Under the pieces are notes generated by a model. It was not told where the DNA came from and searched no databases. It was given only the letters and a program-made list of their open reading frames with translations. From Holophaga sp. (lineage in GTDB: Bacteria > Acidobacteriota > Holophagae > Holophagales > Holophagaceae), in the NCBI GenBank assembly GCA_016715205.1, contig JADKBC010000008.1, positions 62,001-126,000 of the forward strand: a stretch of DNA of 64,000 nt, given 5' to 3'. The translations under genes were made by a program, and so were the position numbers. Shown one piece after another: positions 63,085 through 64,000 of this stretch (its first letter is position 1; each line of letters starts with the position of its first letter).

Positions 63085-64000
63085 ATGCCCCAGCCGGTTC
63101 CCGCTCCCCTCGCCCCCGAAGGCAACCTTGATGGCTGGCATGCCCTCCATCAGGAAGCTTTGCATCGCCTGAGCTCTCTTGAAACGGCCCTGGACCTTGG
63201 CGACTGGGCCCGGGTGGATGAATCCTGCCGTTGGATCTATCTGGTCCTCCGTCCCCATAACGAGGCCGAGGAACATGAGCTGTTTCCCCTGCTGGAGGAA
63301 TTGGGCGCCGAGCAGCTCCAGGAGCAGCTCTCGAGTGAACACCGGGAGATGTGGGACCTGAACCTGCAGTTACTAACTGGCATCATTGATGATCAGGTCA
63401 AGGACCCGGCTGTGAGCCAGGGGTTGGGGCGTCGGCTGGCGAACCTCATCCGCCAACACATCGATACCGAGGAATACCTGCTGCTGCCGCTGCTCAAGGG
63501 GCGTTCCGTTTGGCCCACCGACGAGGTGACCCAAGAAGGCTACCTGATTCTGGAAAAGACCCTGGTGGCGCCAGAAACCTGGTCCTTCATCGTACAGGCG
63601 CCCATGATCGCCCGGGGCCGTAAGCCGGGGCAGTTCATCATGGTGGCGCCCTTTGCCACCAGCGAACGGGTGCCTCTGACCCTGGTGAATGGCGATCCCC
63701 GCAAAGGCTGGATTCGCTTTGTGGTGATGGAAGTGGGCGCCACCACCCGGGCCATGTGCAAGCTGGCCGCGGGCGACCGCCTGTACGCGGTGGCCGGGCC
63801 CATGGGGAAGCCCACGGAACTGGTGGACGAAGGCACGGTCGTGCTGGTGGCGGGAGGCTATGGCGCCGGGGCGGTGCTCACCGCGGCGGAGGTGCTCTCC
63901 GCCAGGGGGCAGCGCGTGATCAGTATTCTTGGGGGCCGTAGCCGGGAACGGGTGCTACTCACTGAAGAATTGGGCCTCGTTTCAGACGAACTCATCATCA
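63085..64000 (+). CDS. Hemerythrin (HHE) domain fused to NfnA/PyrK-like FAD-NAD(P) oxidoreductase (partial)
   Basis: The first 305 codons are visible; the gene continues beyond the right edge. Residues about 15-150 form a hemerythrin-like four-helix bundle with metal-ligand residues in HALHQEALH, AEEHELFPLLEE, SEHREMW and HIDTEEYLLLPLL, so it may bind a diiron centre and O2. Residues about 165-305 match the flavin/NAD-binding NfnA (sulfide dehydrogenase alpha, dihydroorotate dehydrogenase electron transfer) type: KPGQFIMVAPF, ERVPLTLV, MEVGATTRAM, AVAGPMGKP and VVLVAGGYGAGAV. A [2Fe-2S] tail is expected next. ATG at 63085 is preceded by TGGAGAATCC. A natural oxygen-sensing or oxygen-sequestering redox enzyme is a plausible reading, inference only. 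Confidence 0.85.
   Translation, partial: MPQPVPAPLAPEGNLDGWHALHQEALHRLSSLETALDLGDWARVDESCRWIYLVLRPHNEAEEHELFPLLEELGAEQLQEQLSSEHREMWDLNLQLLTGIIDDQVKDPAVSQGLGRRLANLIRQHIDTEEYLLLPLLKGRSVWPTDEVTQEGYLILEKTLVAPETWSFIVQAPMIARGRKPGQFIMVAPFATSERVPLTLVNGDPRKGWIRFVVMEVGATTRAMCKLAAGDRLYAVAGPMGKPTELVDEGTVVLVAGGYGAGAVLTAAEVLSARGQRVISILGGRSRERVLLTEELGLVSDELII

Noticed and set aside
1..64000. CRISPR arrays, insertion sequences, prophage, tRNA or rRNA genes
   Set aside because: I saw no regularly spaced direct repeats, transposase motifs, integrase, or cloverleaf/rRNA sequences; the duplicated segments are local and short.

Overview
This window looks like a chromosomal segment of a GC-rich (roughly 60% by eye), Gram-negative, anaerobic or facultative bacterium. 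The gene mix is a trimeric [FeFe]-hydrogenase, a B12-dependent ribonucleotide reductase, a SUF operon with SufU and Nfu, a futalosine-type menaquinone gene, many secreted M16 peptidases, and a small multi-CxxCH cytochrome. It suggests Acidobacteriota, class Holophagae (Geothrix/Holophaga-like). That placement is inference; no rRNA gene is present.

Layout. 1-5037 (minus) is an aerotolerance/Bat-type operon: DUF4139 protein, DUF58, DUF4381-like, then two von Willebrand factor A proteins, the last cut by the window edge. 5104-6891 is a second DUF4139 protein. 6961-8984 holds an NlpC/P60 lipoprotein and a DUF2911 protein. 9141-13684 (minus) is hydB-hydA-hydC, with a palindromic candidate operator upstream. 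14012-16990 has a third DUF4139 gene followed by a decayed fourth copy. 17179-23193 is a mixed housekeeping block (YceH, pirin, Usp, beta-barrel, patatin, YwiC-like, acyl desaturase). The SRP RNA lies near 23.7 kb, followed by NrdR boxes, nrdJ, a small zincin and a TSUP permease.

29382-37763 is a peptidase island. Two divergent M16 pairs, each one catalytic plus one HxxEH-less protein, flank a 13-bp inverted repeat, and an M14 carboxypeptidase lies beside them. 37962-49792 holds a membrane protein, arginine deiminase, a 2-Cys peroxiredoxin, a large hybrid histidine kinase, a SnoaL-like protein, a giant DUF748/AsmA-like protein and a cyclic-2,3-diphosphoglycerate-synthetase-like GTPase. 49865-53125 holds unknown and SOUL proteins. 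53284-59150 is sufBCDSU-nfu. 59257-62839 has TPR proteins, an MqnD-like gene and a diheme cytochrome. At the right edge a new gene starts at 63085: a hemerythrin domain fused to an NfnA/PyrK-like flavoprotein.

Several modules fit a redox theme: hydrogenase, NADH/ferredoxin flavoprotein, Fe-S assembly, peroxiredoxin and menaquinone. Four genes (3344-5037, hydB, 29382-30862, mqnD) carry single-base frameshifts while both halves stay well conserved, which suggests assembly errors more than true decay. The most unusual observations are the hemerythrin-NfnA fusion, arrays of GNA-triloop mini-hairpins in intergenic spaces, the duplicated ahpC 3' end, the inverted duplication of the SRP RNA 3' end, the operators before hydB and between the M16 operons, and the DUF4139 paralog cluster with its pseudogene.
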